This document shows, piece by piece, positions 1 to 12,960 of a DNA stretch of 64,000 bases. Position numbers and translations under genes: made by a program. The notes beneath the pieces were generated by a model, which did not search any database, was not told the DNA's origin, and saw only the letters and a program-made list of their open reading frames with translations. The DNA lies in the NCBI GenBank assembly GCA_022497155.1, contig MU385739.1, positions 248,001 to 312,000 of the forward strand, given 5' to 3'. Position 1 is the stretch's first letter. The number at the start of each line of letters is the position of its first letter. This DNA comes from Whalleya microplaca (taxonomy: Eukaryota > Ascomycota > Sordariomycetes > Xylariales > Xylariaceae).

Positions 1-3000
1 GCCTCACTGAATACCCATATGCGCCACACTGCCACAATGACGAAGACTGCATTTCGTGTTCACTTCACGAAGTGACTTCAAGCAATCTGAGATTGTCAAG
101 CCACGGTTGATACTACTTTGCTCTGCACGTGTATTGCGTACCCATACCACACGAAGTTATGCACCATTCGAAACTTGCGCAGGTGAGTTGCCAAATATGA
201 TACCCTATACGGATTAGGTGACCGATGACTCTTTGAGAAGCTGGCCATCATCGGCTTATATGCGGCTGTCATTGAGTATCCCTGACCTTAAGAGCTTAGT
301 AAAGAGCACCACCATGTGTTCAGCGAAAAGTAACCTGTCGCCAAGGCTCTCGGGTAGAAGATCGACTTGACTATTAACTGATGTCCATATACATCCACTA
401 AGAGTTGATAAGAGTTTCTAGTAAATGCAACTTATTATTAGATCTACTGGTTGTTGTTGCACTGGTAGACCACCTAGTATTGAGCCTGTCGCCTCGCATG
501 ATCACAAGGAAATCCTATCGACGTCTATATTGCGCGTCCCTGCAGTAGAACGGCGTCTTGACAGGCCACTCAAGCATGATTTCTTCAGCTGGAATTGATA
601 TCTCTCTGACGGCTGGACAGGCGGCCATTCGAGGTGTCTGACCCACGACCCTGAGCCAATTTGGCTGGCGGCTGCTCTTACACCCAACTCCCCACTGAAC
701 GATGACGGGATTTAAGTCGCACAGTCCAACGGTACTTAAGTTTTAAGCATAATCGTTCCAAGTATCTGCTTCTTTTACCCGAATTACGTCAGTAAATGCG
801 CCCCTAAGTAGCACGGCATTTGAAAAATACATAATTGCTTGATTCTGCTGGTCAGGCCTGGGAAGCGGCAAAGTGCGGGATTACGGATACCGGCGAGGCC
901 GTGTCTAGCCTGCGGTTCAAGGTCTACGTAGTAGGAGCCCTCACAGCACGGTAAACAAAATCGGCGGTTTCGGGCGGTACCCATGTATGTATGTACAGTA
1001 CAGTTTACGGAGACAGATGCACAGACCAAGAGCCACATGCTGGGATATGCACGGACCCTCCAGCCTCAGCAGTCAAGTGACTTCAATTCAACTCAACTGG
1101 CAAGATCAATCTGGATCGATGGAAACGGCAACCTCTTACTGCAAGCCAATACTCCGGCTTTCCTCTTTCTAACCTCTTCTCCAGTTCTGTGTTTCCATTT
1201 CTCTCCAATCATGCAACTGCTTTCGATGATTTAATTATTTTCTCCTTTTAGACCAATCATGTTGTCTGCCTTAGACCTTGACTGACCGAACAAGGGGCTT
1301 TAGCATGGACGATCTTGATCCTGCCTTCTCACATGACAAGACCCTTAAGCTTGTGACTGATCCTTTGGGTATAGAGGCTTCGGTTCGGTCTTGTTTCTTA
1401 TCAATGCAACATGCATACAGGCGAGGCTTGTTACCAAACCCCAATCGTAAAGGCTACGCAGTACGTCGTCCAACAGCTGGTCCAACAGCTGGTCTTCCAT
1501 AGACGCGTTCTTCGGCGCGATGAAGCCTCGACCCGCCTACGATCGGGGCTACGGCATATCACAAGACCTTCCCATAAGTGAGAGGAGTCGAGACGACTGG
1601 ATCACCGAGCATGTTGGCCATGGACCCTAGACTGGCTTGTAGCATCGTTGCAGATAAGTCACAATACAAACCCCGAGACTCGAGAACGGGAACTAAAGCC
1701 TAACGGGTCCCGTACTGAATGTCCGCTGTCTGCCAGATAGGGAAATCACTAGGACTGCGATAGAGAATAGTCGGCAGAAGTTCCTCTCAGTGCACCCGCT
1801 AACCTTGCGTTGATAGAATATGGGTTGAGCTGACTCTCCTCTCTCATCATATTATCATCCGTTTGGCCATACTCTTGTTCGTTTAGCTCACGTCTAGATC
1901 CCGACCAAAAGGTCCCGAAGAGTCGTCTTGGTGCTTCCCTGATTCTGCTGCTTTTACAGACTGTAGGGCCAATCGAAATTCAACCTCTCCCTTTTCTCCA
2001 CTCCTATCCTTTTACGGCTCAACCTGGCCAGCCTATCAGAGCCCAGAACAGCCATTTTCCATCAACACACTTCAATTCACCGTCTGCCACTAAACATGGG
2101 TGTCAACCTTGACATATGCCATCGACTGGCTCTCATTGAATTTCGACATTGTTCTCCTTTTCGTCAGACTGTCCATTTCTGTCTTTGTCTCCATTCCGGT
2201 AAAATATGCGCGCCATGTTGGTCGATATCTTACGACTCCTTGTCTCCTTTTCGCCATGTCTCCATGCGGCGCCGGCTATCTTCTTAACGCTATAAGCGCT
2301 TCCTATGAGACTGGCGACTGGATCGTGCTTCTATCCCTTGCAGTTGTTGGACCCAGAAGATACTGTACCCCAGACGTCTGACGTTCAGGGGTCTATGAGA
2401 CTATTACTGAGCCGGCAAGCCTCTTGAAGCTACCGCAGCTTTCTCAAGGAGAGATTACATTTAGCCAAGCGTTCGTCCTCTCCATTGGACTCGAGAAGCA
2501 CATGCTTAGCTCTCCTACTATGTTTCAGGCCCTGTCCTGTATAGGTAGCGATATGTATGCTGTTTCGTTTACATGCAAGTCATCAGGAGTCCCCCAGTGT
2601 ATCCCGGGTATCATGCAGTTTCCGGGCTCTGTCGTCTTTTGGCTGTCCACAACAATGCCGATGTTGGAAAGTGCTACTAGAAGGTCATCACTAGGTAATA
2701 CATCGTTTCTAGAATGGTTTCAGCGCCCTTGTAATGGCTCGGAACTACGAGGTTGCATTGACCTTGGTAATTTCCACAGATGACTGAGGACAGAACACAA
2801 TTTCCCAACGGCGAATTAGCTTTTCTATCGAGTCCTATCTTACGGGTTGTATTCTGGCCATCCGGCCAACTTTTGAGCCTCCAAGTCGTTCTGCATCCTG
2901 TAACATGCATAAGCGCAAGGGCCAGTGACACCCGGCCGTCACGGAAGTTGCTGACCTACAGCTCTAGTCCGCATGGAAAAGTGTAGGCATGAGCTAGTTA

Positions 3001-4659
3001 CTACGTAGTAAGAGATTCTTGTGGATCATTTGGTGATGGTGTGAAGACCTCGCGCATCTGCGAAGTGTCATGCTTCTGGTGTTTAGAACCGATGGAAGAC
3101 GGCACACCACCATCACAACTGCTCGGTATTAGATACCATACCATGCCCATGTCTCAGTGCAACATTCATATGTGTTGATCATATATCAAAAGAGACTGTC
3201 CGCAGGCAGCATCAATATTCTAGAAGGCCAATATGGAATGAGTTCCGTTGCAGATGGGCCCCATGTCTGTTGGGAATACCTATTGGTACTAGACTACCTA
3301 AGGCAGACCTCACTCCCTAGGAGGTGCATATGTTGCTTTTTGGTTCAATAGGAGTTAGTGCTCGCAATGAGTCAATGCTCTACCTCTAAACTTAGGTTAT
3401 GTAGCAAGTAACCATAATAACATGGAGTCCCTTTGAATAGTTTGATGCGTACGAGGCTATAGTGCATCTGGTGGGTTCAATGTTCAATGTTTCCTTCCAG
3501 TTGCCGGATAAAGCTCGATGAACATGTACATAGGTACCTGCTCTTCCACGCTGCAAGTGGCATGTGCGATGTGGGCCTATGGCGCAGGGGGGGGCAGGTA
3601 CCGGTACATCCAGCCTAGTGACTAGTGGCGCTGCACGGGCCACACATGCTACATAGTCGATGCAGCTTTCAGCTCCCGTTGTTCTGTGCTGCTTCTCCCA
3701 TTTGCCTACGCTTCCTCGGGCATATGCAAGTCGCAACACAGCCCACTCATCAAGCGCAGTGCGACGACCTGCAAGCTCCTCTTTGCCGCGCATGACCAGG
3801 GTCGGTCGGCCGTGGTATCGGTGGATTATTCTGACGGCCTGCCCTGCCTTACCTGCTGATACTACCTGACTTGCCTGACCTGCCTGACGACCTGCGCAGT
3901 ACGGATTAGATGCAAGACAGTGGGCCGCCACAGAGCCACAGAGGACCAGAACGACGAAATGCGCGCCCTGGTGCCCCATTTCCCAGCCCAGCAGGAATGT
4001 TCCGTGGGAATCAGAACAGGGCTTGCCTGACAGAGCGGTTGGAGAAACCGAGCCAGGCGAAAAAATAGGCGCACGCACTACGCACTACGAAGCTGCATCG
4101 ACCTTCATACTACGTATGATGGCTTAGGGCTACGTATTGTATGTACCTGCTCACGATAGGTCGGTAAGGTAAAGTAGGTAAGGTACCTAAGGCACCTAAG
4201 GCACCTAAGGTAGGTAACATGGGTCAGACTACTGCGCGCGCAGGCACGACGCCGGCCCAGAGCGGGACTACTCCGTACCTGCTAACTCGATGCTGGGTAC
4301 CTATCCTCTCCTAGCTAGGTGCTAGCTTAGGTGCTGCCGATGTGCTGTATGTAGGTGCTGCCGGGTGCTGAGCGCTGCGAGGATTGCTATAACACACCCC
4401 ACCTCCCTCAACACGAGTTTCTTACCCTCCTCTTTCTTCTTCACGAGATATTCGTCCAACGTTCTCTTCTTTCAAACTGCGGCTGTAGGCGTGTAAGCTA
4501 ATTCCCCTGTCCTGGGACCGCCTGACTCCGTTGCCGTCTTTTTATATTATTATTCGTCTTTCCCATCAATATAACTCGCTCTCCTAACCCCTCCATCTCA
4601 CAAGCGCTTCCGTACCACCTCTTCCTCCGTCCCGTCTTTCCCATCCTATAGTATATACC
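1..4659. other. Intergenic / unresolved 4.6 kb
   Basis: No gene is supported here. The stretch has only short overlapping frames. A pyrimidine-rich leader precedes an ATG at 2096, and the frame at 2100-2381 could encode about 90 residues with two hydrophobic stretches, but there is no convincing start or continuation. At 4160-4215 there is a run of AGGT/CCTA-type imperfect repeats. At 4385-4480 a CT-rich tract leads into the gene at 4660 and probably belongs to its promoter and 5' leader. Confidence 0.5.
2100..2381 (+). CDS. Possible small hydrophobic ORF (uncertain)
   Basis: A frame of about 93 codons with two hydrophobic stretches, around residues 12-35 and 70-82, follows a pyrimidine-rich leader that looks like a fungal 5' UTR. 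The frame has no ATG at its beginning: the in-frame start is GTG and the nearest good ATG (2096) lies in another frame. It could be the first exon of a membrane-protein gene, a remnant, or chance. I do not recognise the family and found no confident downstream exon. Confidence 0.15.
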   Translation: MSTLTYAIDWLSLNFDIVLLFVRLSISVFVSIPVKYARHVGRYLTTPCLLFAMSPCGAGYLLNAISASYETGDWIVLLSLAVVGPRRYCTPDV

Positions 4660-5691
4660 ATGCCCCCACAGCTGTTACCTGCTTCCGCCGCGGCCTTTGC
4701 GCCGAGGGCTTCGTCCGTCAATGTGGTCTTGGGCTCCAAGGTCGAGCCGTGGTTAACCCAGACTCTCAAGCGCATCAACAGGATCAAGCGACCGCTCAAC
4801 AGCGTACCGCAACACCAGAGATGTCTTACGGAGACATTGTCCTCGCCGAACGCTATCTGGACCCTAACCTCGATGATGTTACCCAAGGCACCCGAGCCCG
4901 AGTTGCGCAAGGATCCCAACCCGTTGATAGAGGCTCTCTTCAACTACCAGCTTCTCCACATCGAGGCCTATATCGTCCATGTCGATATGGTCCTGCGCAA
5001 TGAGGTCGCCTTCAAGCTGACGCCCGACTCGATAGAATCTCTCATCGAGTATCATAAAGACATTTACTGCGTCAATGCCAAGGCTGACAGTTATGACTGG
5101 CCGGAGAAGGAACAGCATGCTAAGAAGTTACACGAGGACTTTGTCCAAGCGATCAACAAATTCGTCTACAGGGCTCACGTTTCTGCTCTCGAAGGATTGG
5201 AAGAGGAGGGAGCCGGAGAGTTACTTTGTGGAAAGAGCGAGGAGGTCAAGAATAACATCATGGGGTTGTTGAATAAGCCCCTGCTCCCGCCGCCGCCGAA
5301 GATCGTCGATGTCGTCCGCCAACCGCCGTTATTACCCAGCTCGCCAGCAGGTGCGAATATATGGTCTCAGTCTAGTCCATCACCCGCGCTTCCTGCTCCG
5401 GTTGACTCGTGGCGTGTGCTGCCCTCCAGCCCGAGTGTCACATCTACTTCCGCAGACTCGACAAATACGCCGATATGGACTAACATGGTGCATGAGGTCC
5501 AGCTACCTTCACCGACCGCTCCCTATAGCCAGCCGTACTCTTCCGCTGGGATGTTCTACAGCGCGCCAATGGTTTCGTCTCCGATACCGGCACTACCTCT
5601 GCCTAGCATGCTAGCGCCGCAGTGTGGTGTAGGCGTTGGCTACGGTGGCTTTGGCTGGGATCGGTACCAAGAGTACACGACGACGATGTGA
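4660..5691 (+). CDS. Hypothetical protein, 343 aa
   Basis: A single-exon frame of 343 codons starts at an ATG after a CT-rich leader typical of fungal promoters. I do not recognise the family. From about residue 75 to 190 the protein looks like a soluble helical domain (acidic, with regular hydrophobic spacing, e.g. LIEALFNYQLLHIEAYIV). From about 205 it is Pro/Ser-rich and probably disordered, ending in a Gly/Tyr/Thr-rich tail. The first 70 residues are less convincing: over 4749-4915 another frame reads equally protein-like (it includes MSYGDIVLAERYLDPNLDD), so the 5' part of the model may be wrong through an unseen intron or a frameshift. No transmembrane segment or catalytic motif is visible. 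The ORF is well supported as coding in its middle and 3' parts; function is unknown. Confidence 0.6.
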   Translation: MPPQLLPASAAAFAPRASSVNVVLGSKVEPWLTQTLKRINRIKRPLNSVPQHQRCLTETLSSPNAIWTLTSMMLPKAPEPELRKDPNPLIEALFNYQLLHIEAYIVHVDMVLRNEVAFKLTPDSIESLIEYHKDIYCVNAKADSYDWPEKEQHAKKLHEDFVQAINKFVYRAHVSALEGLEEEGAGELLCGKSEEVKNNIMGLLNKPLLPPPPKIVDVVRQPPLLPSSPAGANIWSQSSPSPALPAPVDSWRVLPSSPSVTSTSADSTNTPIWTNMVHEVQLPSPTAPYSQPYSSAGMFYSAPMVSSPIPALPLPSMLAPQCGVGVGYGGFGWDRYQEYTTTM

Positions 5692-8600
5692 CAACCACCG
5701 CCCGTAACGGGGGATCACTACCCCGTGGTCACTACCTCATATCAGCACTAGCTGTGGTTTCCATTTCCCTCGATTCGGACAAGGCATTTGCGGCATAGAT
5801 CTCATCGCATCACAAAGCATATCGGCGTTCTGCATTAACCAGGAGCGAACTCTCTCGACCTTTTCCAGCATACAGTATAATCTCATTTTTCTCTCTATTT
5901 TGTTGTTTATATAGCAAGCGAGCGTCTGATTTTACGGGGAATTTCATATTGTCATCACAGCCGCCAGCTCGGTCATAAGCTAAATTTTTTGTATCTCATC
6001 ATAGCTGGGACTGGGTGGATATTTTGATTGCATTTACAAATAGGGCAGCGCCTCGAGATATATGAGGTCGAGTTTTCCTTCATACGTTAAAATAAGAGGT
6101 AAACGCAGCAATGCAACCCCGAACATCGCCCGGCAAAGACCGGGACAGGCATTTTGGATTCTTGGATTCCCACAAGTTTTGTTTTCCTTTTGGTATACGG
6201 CATAAAGCGGCTTTCTTAGAAAAGATACCCCGACCCGCTCCGCGACTTCCAGGACAATAGCCTCAATTTTCTGGTCCGCGCACTCGCTTCAAGCTTTTTC
6301 TTTTTTTCCCTCCCGGTTCTTGGTGTATTGCTTTACGAATGAATGGACGACCTAATGGCGAATATCTCACGAGCTTAATGACGACTTCGCGAAACGAAAG
6401 AACGATAATCAACTAGACGTTGAACCTTCTCTTCGAAACATGAAGGACGATCAGGCGACGACGAGTTATTCAATGGAAGCATGTAGGGACTGGATCCATC
6501 AGTACATTTCCATGGCCGATTCCACAACCCATTCGGTAGCCGACGCGTATGCAGATTATCTGAGATACTGCCATCGGAGGCTGGCACTGGTTGCCGATAC
6601 ACCAAGGCCTTTTGCGACCTCCGCAGTCCGCGCTGTGGCAAGATCAGCGCCATTGCGGAACGCACGAGCTGGGACTTGAATTCGAGAAGGGGATGATCTC
6701 ACGATCATAAAAAAAGCTGGGCATCAATTTAGAAATCTCTGCTGGGCAGGGAAATGCGGAGCCCTTTCTCGCCGTCTTTTGCCGACCTCTTCCTAGGCCC
6801 ACGAGCCTGTGTCCCGGAGCAAGACGGCTCCCGGAGGCTTGACCTAAGCGCCGCGTCGAGTTGGATGGACACACAGGACTGTCTTCACTGCCAGTTCAGG
6901 GCGGGCTTGCCGCACGTGGTCACTCGACATGCAAGCGGCCGCACATGCTGATGAAGGGGGTATGGATCACTCTCACGGGACACAGGGTCAGGAATGATGG
7001 GCGGCAACTTTTGTAGCACCATTTCACTACATCTAGATCCTTCCTAGGGTGAACGAAACACTTCCCTGGGACATGGTGAAGGAAAGCCACACGGTGGATA
7101 CATTGCTGTGCGTGTATCAGCCGGCAACAGGATCGTGTGGCATGAGATGCTGGTTTCTGGCGCATAAGTCGGTGGGCGCCCTGGAGGCAACACTCAGTCC
7201 ACCGACTCGCCAAAAAAGAATGAATCCCCCTACTCTTTTTGTTTGTCATCATTTAGTAGTTAATCAAACAACACTAAGTTCATAATATTCCGACCCCGCC
7301 ATCTGGCTTTCAACGTGACATGAACAATCTTGCATTAAACGTGGCTTAAAATAGTATGCTTCCAGGACTGCGCCAATTCTCCCTCCGGAATGGCGAAATC
7401 TGACCTGTTATCCTAGGTAATATCGGTCTCTCTCACGTGCTACAATTTATCCGCAGAGTAGTAAGCTCTTCCTAATCTGCAACAGATACCGCGACATGCA
7501 TGTCAGCCCAATGCGAAATCCCTATACTACCTAGGTAGGAATGGCCCTTGATATGTATGTATGTATGTACAATACACAACGTGCCACCCAAGCGCAGGCA
7601 CAGGAAGAGGGATAGACTAATAAACTCCTCGGAGTCATCGGCAAATGTAACCGTGAGGGGCAGGTAGGTAGGTAGAGCAAACTCGCTAAGTAGAAATCCC
7701 TAATGCATGTCAGATCTCTGATGCTGTACCGGTATTCTGTAGACGAGCTGGCAACATCTTAGGTTACTAAGGTACCTTCACAAGGCGAGCTGATATCGAA
7801 AACTAACCAAGCGGTGGACGATTAGGGAAGTAAAAAGATTTGGTGTGAAAAAGCCCTACAGGGACCATGCCTGCTGCGCATCCGGGATGGCGTGCGTAGA
7901 TCAATCGCTAAAAGAAGGTCGCGGCGCATTAACCCTGTTCAGCGGCCTTTGCTATCCTTGCTACGTCCGTACGCTCTCTCTCTCTCTCTCTCTCTTATGG
8001 AGATCTTCTATGTAGGTCACTCACTCACTACTACCTACAAGCAGTAGGTACTACTACATTATGAATGTATATATGTGTATGTAAGTTATCTACGTAGCTG
8101 CTGAGCCACAGTAGTCCATCTGCAGAACCCGATTATCTCCCACGGAAATGACAGGTTATATTTCCAACACCTCGGCGAGTGAGTGAGTGAGAGTGCATAT
8201 CTGTAGAAAGGTCGAAGGCAGGCTGCGCTGCGGCGGCGCAGATAGGTAGGTAGAGCGAATCCGTGCGTGCAGATAACCCACGATGGCGCGCGCGCGCGCA
8301 CGCCGGCGATCTCTCTTTTTCACCTTGGCGCCTGGTGTGTGTGCCGCAGCCGTCAGACCGAGTGTGGTGCGGTGCGGTGCGGTGCGGAGCGCGGCACGGT
8401 GGGTGATGGTGGTGGTACGATTGACATACCCGCGTGTCAGAACCTTGGAAGTTGGGTATCGCAGAATCCTCCTCGAAACTAGACGCAGAGATGCGGAGTT
8501 TTGTCGAAGGATTGATCGATTTTCCCTCGATTGCCCTTCCTACCTACCTACCTACTCAGGTGCCTAGTGATGTTTATTCCCGCATTGCTGACCTGACTGT

Positions 8601-11100
8601 TGCCTCCCTTCTGGGACATGTGCATGCATGACACGGCATGGCATGGCTGACGATAATACATATAGGTACGGTACGTAGGCGCATGCTAGCTGATGCCGTA
8701 GGTATGTATGTAAGTGCGTGTGTCTGTGCATATGTCAGGCATATAGTATCGATTACAGCCCTACCAGACTCACAGTTTTTTTTTTTGAGGGTGGTGGCTG
8801 GTTTCCTATCTACACTACCTCCCTACGTATCTTCTGATTTGGTATAAGGCGAGTCCGCGCACGTTGGTGGTTGCGTCAAGGTATGTAGGTCGTTTATTAG
8901 TTTAGTTGGTAAGTGAAGGGCGGTGCGGCTGAGCGCTGCCTTGAAGAAATCACTGTCCCCTTTTTTTCCCTGTTTCCTGTTTCCTATTCCCCAGACCGAC
9001 GAAAGCAAGCACTCAGCCGATTTGGCACAGGTCGTTTGCAACCTTAACACAACATCGAACTAGAGCAGGGCCAGCGGCGACGCTAATTGGGTAGCTTACG
9101 AATGCGTGACACGGTTTCGAGAATGCTTTTGGTGTGGAGGTCGAGGACCCAGGACCTAGGTTAGGGCCCAGGGGTCTCTCGATGGGATTATAGCCCGCGG
9201 GAGAGGCCGAAGTCTAAACTTTAATCCCTGCTCCTTTCCCAGACCCTTGGTAAGCTTCCCATCCAACATCGCGACGCATGCCCTTTCCTCTCCCTCGGCG
9301 AACCGTGGCGTTGGGGGCTGGAAGGTTTCCTCTTAGTAAGAACTGTACATATATAGCTGACTTACAAATATCCGCTTGTAGGTCCGAGATTACTGTCGCA
9401 TTTGGGGGCCGGTTAGAACTCTATCGCAGATTGAGTATCGCGGGCGCGGGGACCGCTCCTACGTACTTACTTACGTATTGGTACTCCCCCTTTTAAGACT
9501 ATATGCATGGAGGTGGCGTCGCCGTTATCGATTTGATTTCACCTTGAAACGCGGCCCCTATTATCCGTGTGCGGCAGGCAGGCAGACAGACAGAGAGATA
9601 GACAGAAACCTGGCATACGCACAGCACGACCTACACAGAAGAAGCAGGGCTACCTACCTACTATCTGCCTGCCTGCCTGCCTGCCTATCACCCTTCGGAG
9701 ATGCCACCTCTCCATGCACGCTGGCTCGGCGAACATAGGGCCCAGCGGATGCGATCGTAGGGCCCTAATCTAGATGGTGCGACTGTATGACGTCGGCCCT
9801 TTTGGAAATTGGCAGCCTTACTCACCGACAGACCGTTTCGGCCACGCTTGTTGGTGGCGAGGACGACGAGGCTCTCTCGCCGCGTGCGTCGGCTACGGCT
9901 ACGCGGCTAAGTTGCAGCATGGTCCTCGCCCCATAGGAGACGCCGCTCTTCATCACCCGCCGCGGCTAAACTGACCTAACCTACCTTAGCCTCCTGGGTC
10001 TGTTCTCTCAACCTCGCTGCAGCGGCGAGCACGTGTGCAGCCTCGCCTTCGGGATTTCCACCTGTCCTACAGTGTCAGGATGACCCAGACAGGTCCCCAT
10101 TCGAAAATACCACTTACTCAGCTCGCGCGCTACGTCAGGGTCCCTGGAAGTGCGGACTGGGGCCGCTATCTACCTATCTGGGTAAAAGGTTGCGTGAGCG
10201 TGAGCGTGAGCGCAAGCGTGAGACCGCATGGGCACACGACAGGCCCTCTCTCGTGTGAGATCTTTCCTGCCGGGGCCCGTAAAGTAGTTCGTCGTGCAGG
10301 GCCTCTCGGTATGCGGCCCGCAGCGGGCTACCTACCCACCTAGTCAGTCGGTTAGTCAGTCCATCGTGTCTTGGATCATTGGCGTCCTATCGCGAAGCTT
10401 GCTTACCTAGGTTATATATATATGCATATGGGTTTGCTTTGATGAATGCGCTGAAACATGCATCGGCGGGATAGCCAGATGAGCCTTAGAGGTTCGTGTT
10501 CAGGCTTTTATTGAGCCTGGGAGTCGGACCTGGACCCCGGGTCTATGTTCATATTCCTTTCTCGTGATGAGCCTGTCTCGCCTGAACCTTATCCTCTCCC
10601 TCCCGATTCATATATTGTATATTTATTGAAGGGCTTGGCATTGCTTTGAGGACTGAGGCTAACGATACTCGTTCCTTAATGTTGTGGAATCCTGGCTACC
10701 TAGTATCGGACTAGTCATAATGTATCGATGGCGACCTGCTCGAGAATCTGTAATTGACGCTACAAGGCGAGAACATAAACTACCAGAACGATTTCAGTGT
10801 CGGCCTTTATATAGCATTTACAGTATGAGCAATCTCTAAACGAATAGCATACTCTATTGTGAATTGCTTCCTTTCTATATAATACATGATAGGTAATAAA
10901 AGGAATAAATCTGGTTTAAAGTACCGAGATCCAGGGTGTCCAATGACGAAAGGCATTAGAATTGTCTATATGGTATTTGGAGACGTAGTGGGAGTTCCCG
11001 AGACGTGAAAGCTGTTGAATTGAGGGTCAAGGACTGGTACAGTACAAGGCACGTAGTAGCATCGTGTATATATAACAGGCCATCTGCCACTCTAGAATAG
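5692..11100. other. Gene-poor, repeat-rich intergenic DNA
   Basis: About 5.4 kb without a supported gene. It contains the 3' flank of the preceding gene and then many short low-complexity tracts: (CT)n at 7974-7995, CCTA/GTAG runs around 8225-8250 and 8540-8560, GTGCG repeats near 8366-8385, CTGC repeats at 9665-9687 and GTGAGC repeats at 10193-10222. Frames such as 6440-6679, 8283-8567 and 10035-10343 run through these repeats and have no recognisable protein features. No tRNA, rRNA or transposon ends were seen. Confidence 0.5.
7974..7995. repeat. (CT)n microsatellite
   Basis: An uninterrupted CT dinucleotide run of 22 bases lies in gene-poor DNA. Confidence 0.9.
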
Positions 11101-12960
11101 CTAAACCTCAAGTCAATCTAAGCCTCATTAACCCTGTATTTTAACATATCCATTAACAACTATATACAGCATATAGATATATATAGTAGAGAGCTTCAAT
11201 AAGACACTAATAGCGCAGCTAGAAACCCCGTATATCGCGCTAAAAGTTTAAAGACGTGATAAGAACTCCTCAAAACTCCTTAAAACACTATGGATACAGT
11301 TGGCGATGCTTCTGTTTGGTCTCTTTAAAGGTCGGATTTTGCAATCCAATGTTTTCTCAGGTAACTTATAACTGCTGATGTTGTACAAAAAGGTTACGCA
11401 AAATCTGTTGAAATAGACGTAGGTTATGAGTATCATAGTAGTTATTATTAGGGAAGTATCATCACTAGAGTCTAAGGGTGATAAGCCCAATATACATAAG
11501 CCACAACCTGTGGGACGTTCCAGCCACTTGGATTATCAGCTGCACATCCTTGTAATCCGTCATTAGTATATCTCAAAGTCCTGGACTTGAGAAATGCTGT
11601 GAAGAGTATAGTAGATTGGAGTTATAGGGGAGGGGATCAGAAACAAGTGTCACATCCGTCATCCATGTCATTACCTCTCTCTGCAACAATATCGGACCAC
11701 GACGAACTTAGACAGACAGTCGTGGAGATATTCGACCAAATCACTGACTCATTTCAGCAGCGTGAGGCTCTCGTTAACTTGATATAAGTACAATATTGAC
11801 TGTCTAGTTACTCATCTGTTACCTACCTGCTCTGGAGACATTTTCAATGCTGCGGAGCATGTCGAACTCGATAGCGATAGCAATGACCCGTCTTGGGACG
11901 GGCCACGAACTTCGCGTTCAGATGTTAGAACATCCCGTATATCGCGTATACTCGGCTATGTATTTGAAATGTGAAATAACTCTACCTGCTACGTAGTCTC
12001 CTTAGTACATTGAGACCCACTGAGAGATATTTATAGTACCCGATCTTCAGAGTTTGCCCTTCTTGTTCAACAGGACTATCAGCATATACGGCACAAATTT
12101 CTCCTATGGCAAAGACAACAGATCCAGGAGAATATAGAATATAATCTCGAAGAGTCACCACGTCCCGCATCGCCTCAAGAAAGAAGAGGCGGTTGCCCTC
12201 GAATACTTATCAAAGCGGCAAAGAGATGAGGACTCGTCGGATCAGCTTCAATTAGTATTATCACGACGATTAGGGACTTCAAACATAAGAGGGAGCTTAC
12301 AGTACAGAGACTGGGGCATCCGTATAGGCCAGCGGAGGCTATATGACTCCTTGGTCTTAAGATGACAAAGGTGGACATGTCCAATGAGCCTGGAACAATA
12401 GGCCCCACCAGCAAGCTAGCAAGCATACAGGCCTCAAATACGTAGAATCTGTTAGAATATAGGAGGTTGGGAGACCCACATGCTGTACTATATTCGTATA
12501 TCCCCCAAGGCCTCTAGATACACTTAGACTTAGACTTTATAACAATCAACGGGTATTCATCCTATATTTTTGATAAAATCTCTGCCTACAGCTTATAGTT
12601 TCTCAACACTAGCGAAAACGGCTGTCTTTATCAAACATGCGGGACAGGGATACTTGCTGACTTATTGCGGTAGTGCAGTAACCTACGTGCCCTTGGTGTT
12701 TTCTCCGAATGAGGCGAAACCCGAGGAAATCGAGTTCGGCACAATAACTCAAGACGGTTTTAACAAGGGACATTATATTAGCACTTGAATGACCTTCTCG
12801 TTCAATTGAGACGCAACAACTGTTCATTCACCTCCACTCCCATGATATTCTTTCAACCACTCTATGGTTTCTGACATAATCAGTTCCACCACCCGTTTCT
12901 TAGCGAGTTCAAGGAGGGTTTCCCTATCAGCTGTCTTTGCTTTGGTATCCACCTTACTGA
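11101..12960. other. Unresolved region, possible decayed coding DNA
   Basis: No intact gene. The plus-strand frame 11587-11787 encodes a protein-like 66 residues rich in charged and hydrophobic alternation, then meets stops in all frames. Plus-strand frames from 11880 to 12450 show further protein-like pieces broken by stops. This could be a degraded gene of the adjacent accessory island, but I cannot assign a family. A short stretch near 11125 (CATTAACCCTGTATTT) recurs just upstream of the patatin gene start at about 16054. Confidence 0.3.

Noticed and set aside
3392..4078. 228-codon minus-strand frame
   Set aside because: Runs through low-complexity CCTGA/GGTAC-type repeats; composition is random, with no motif, homology cue or splice context.
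8283..8567. 94-codon plus-strand frame
   Set aside because: Crosses GCGC and GGTGCG simple repeats and gives Arg-rich low-complexity protein; most likely chance.
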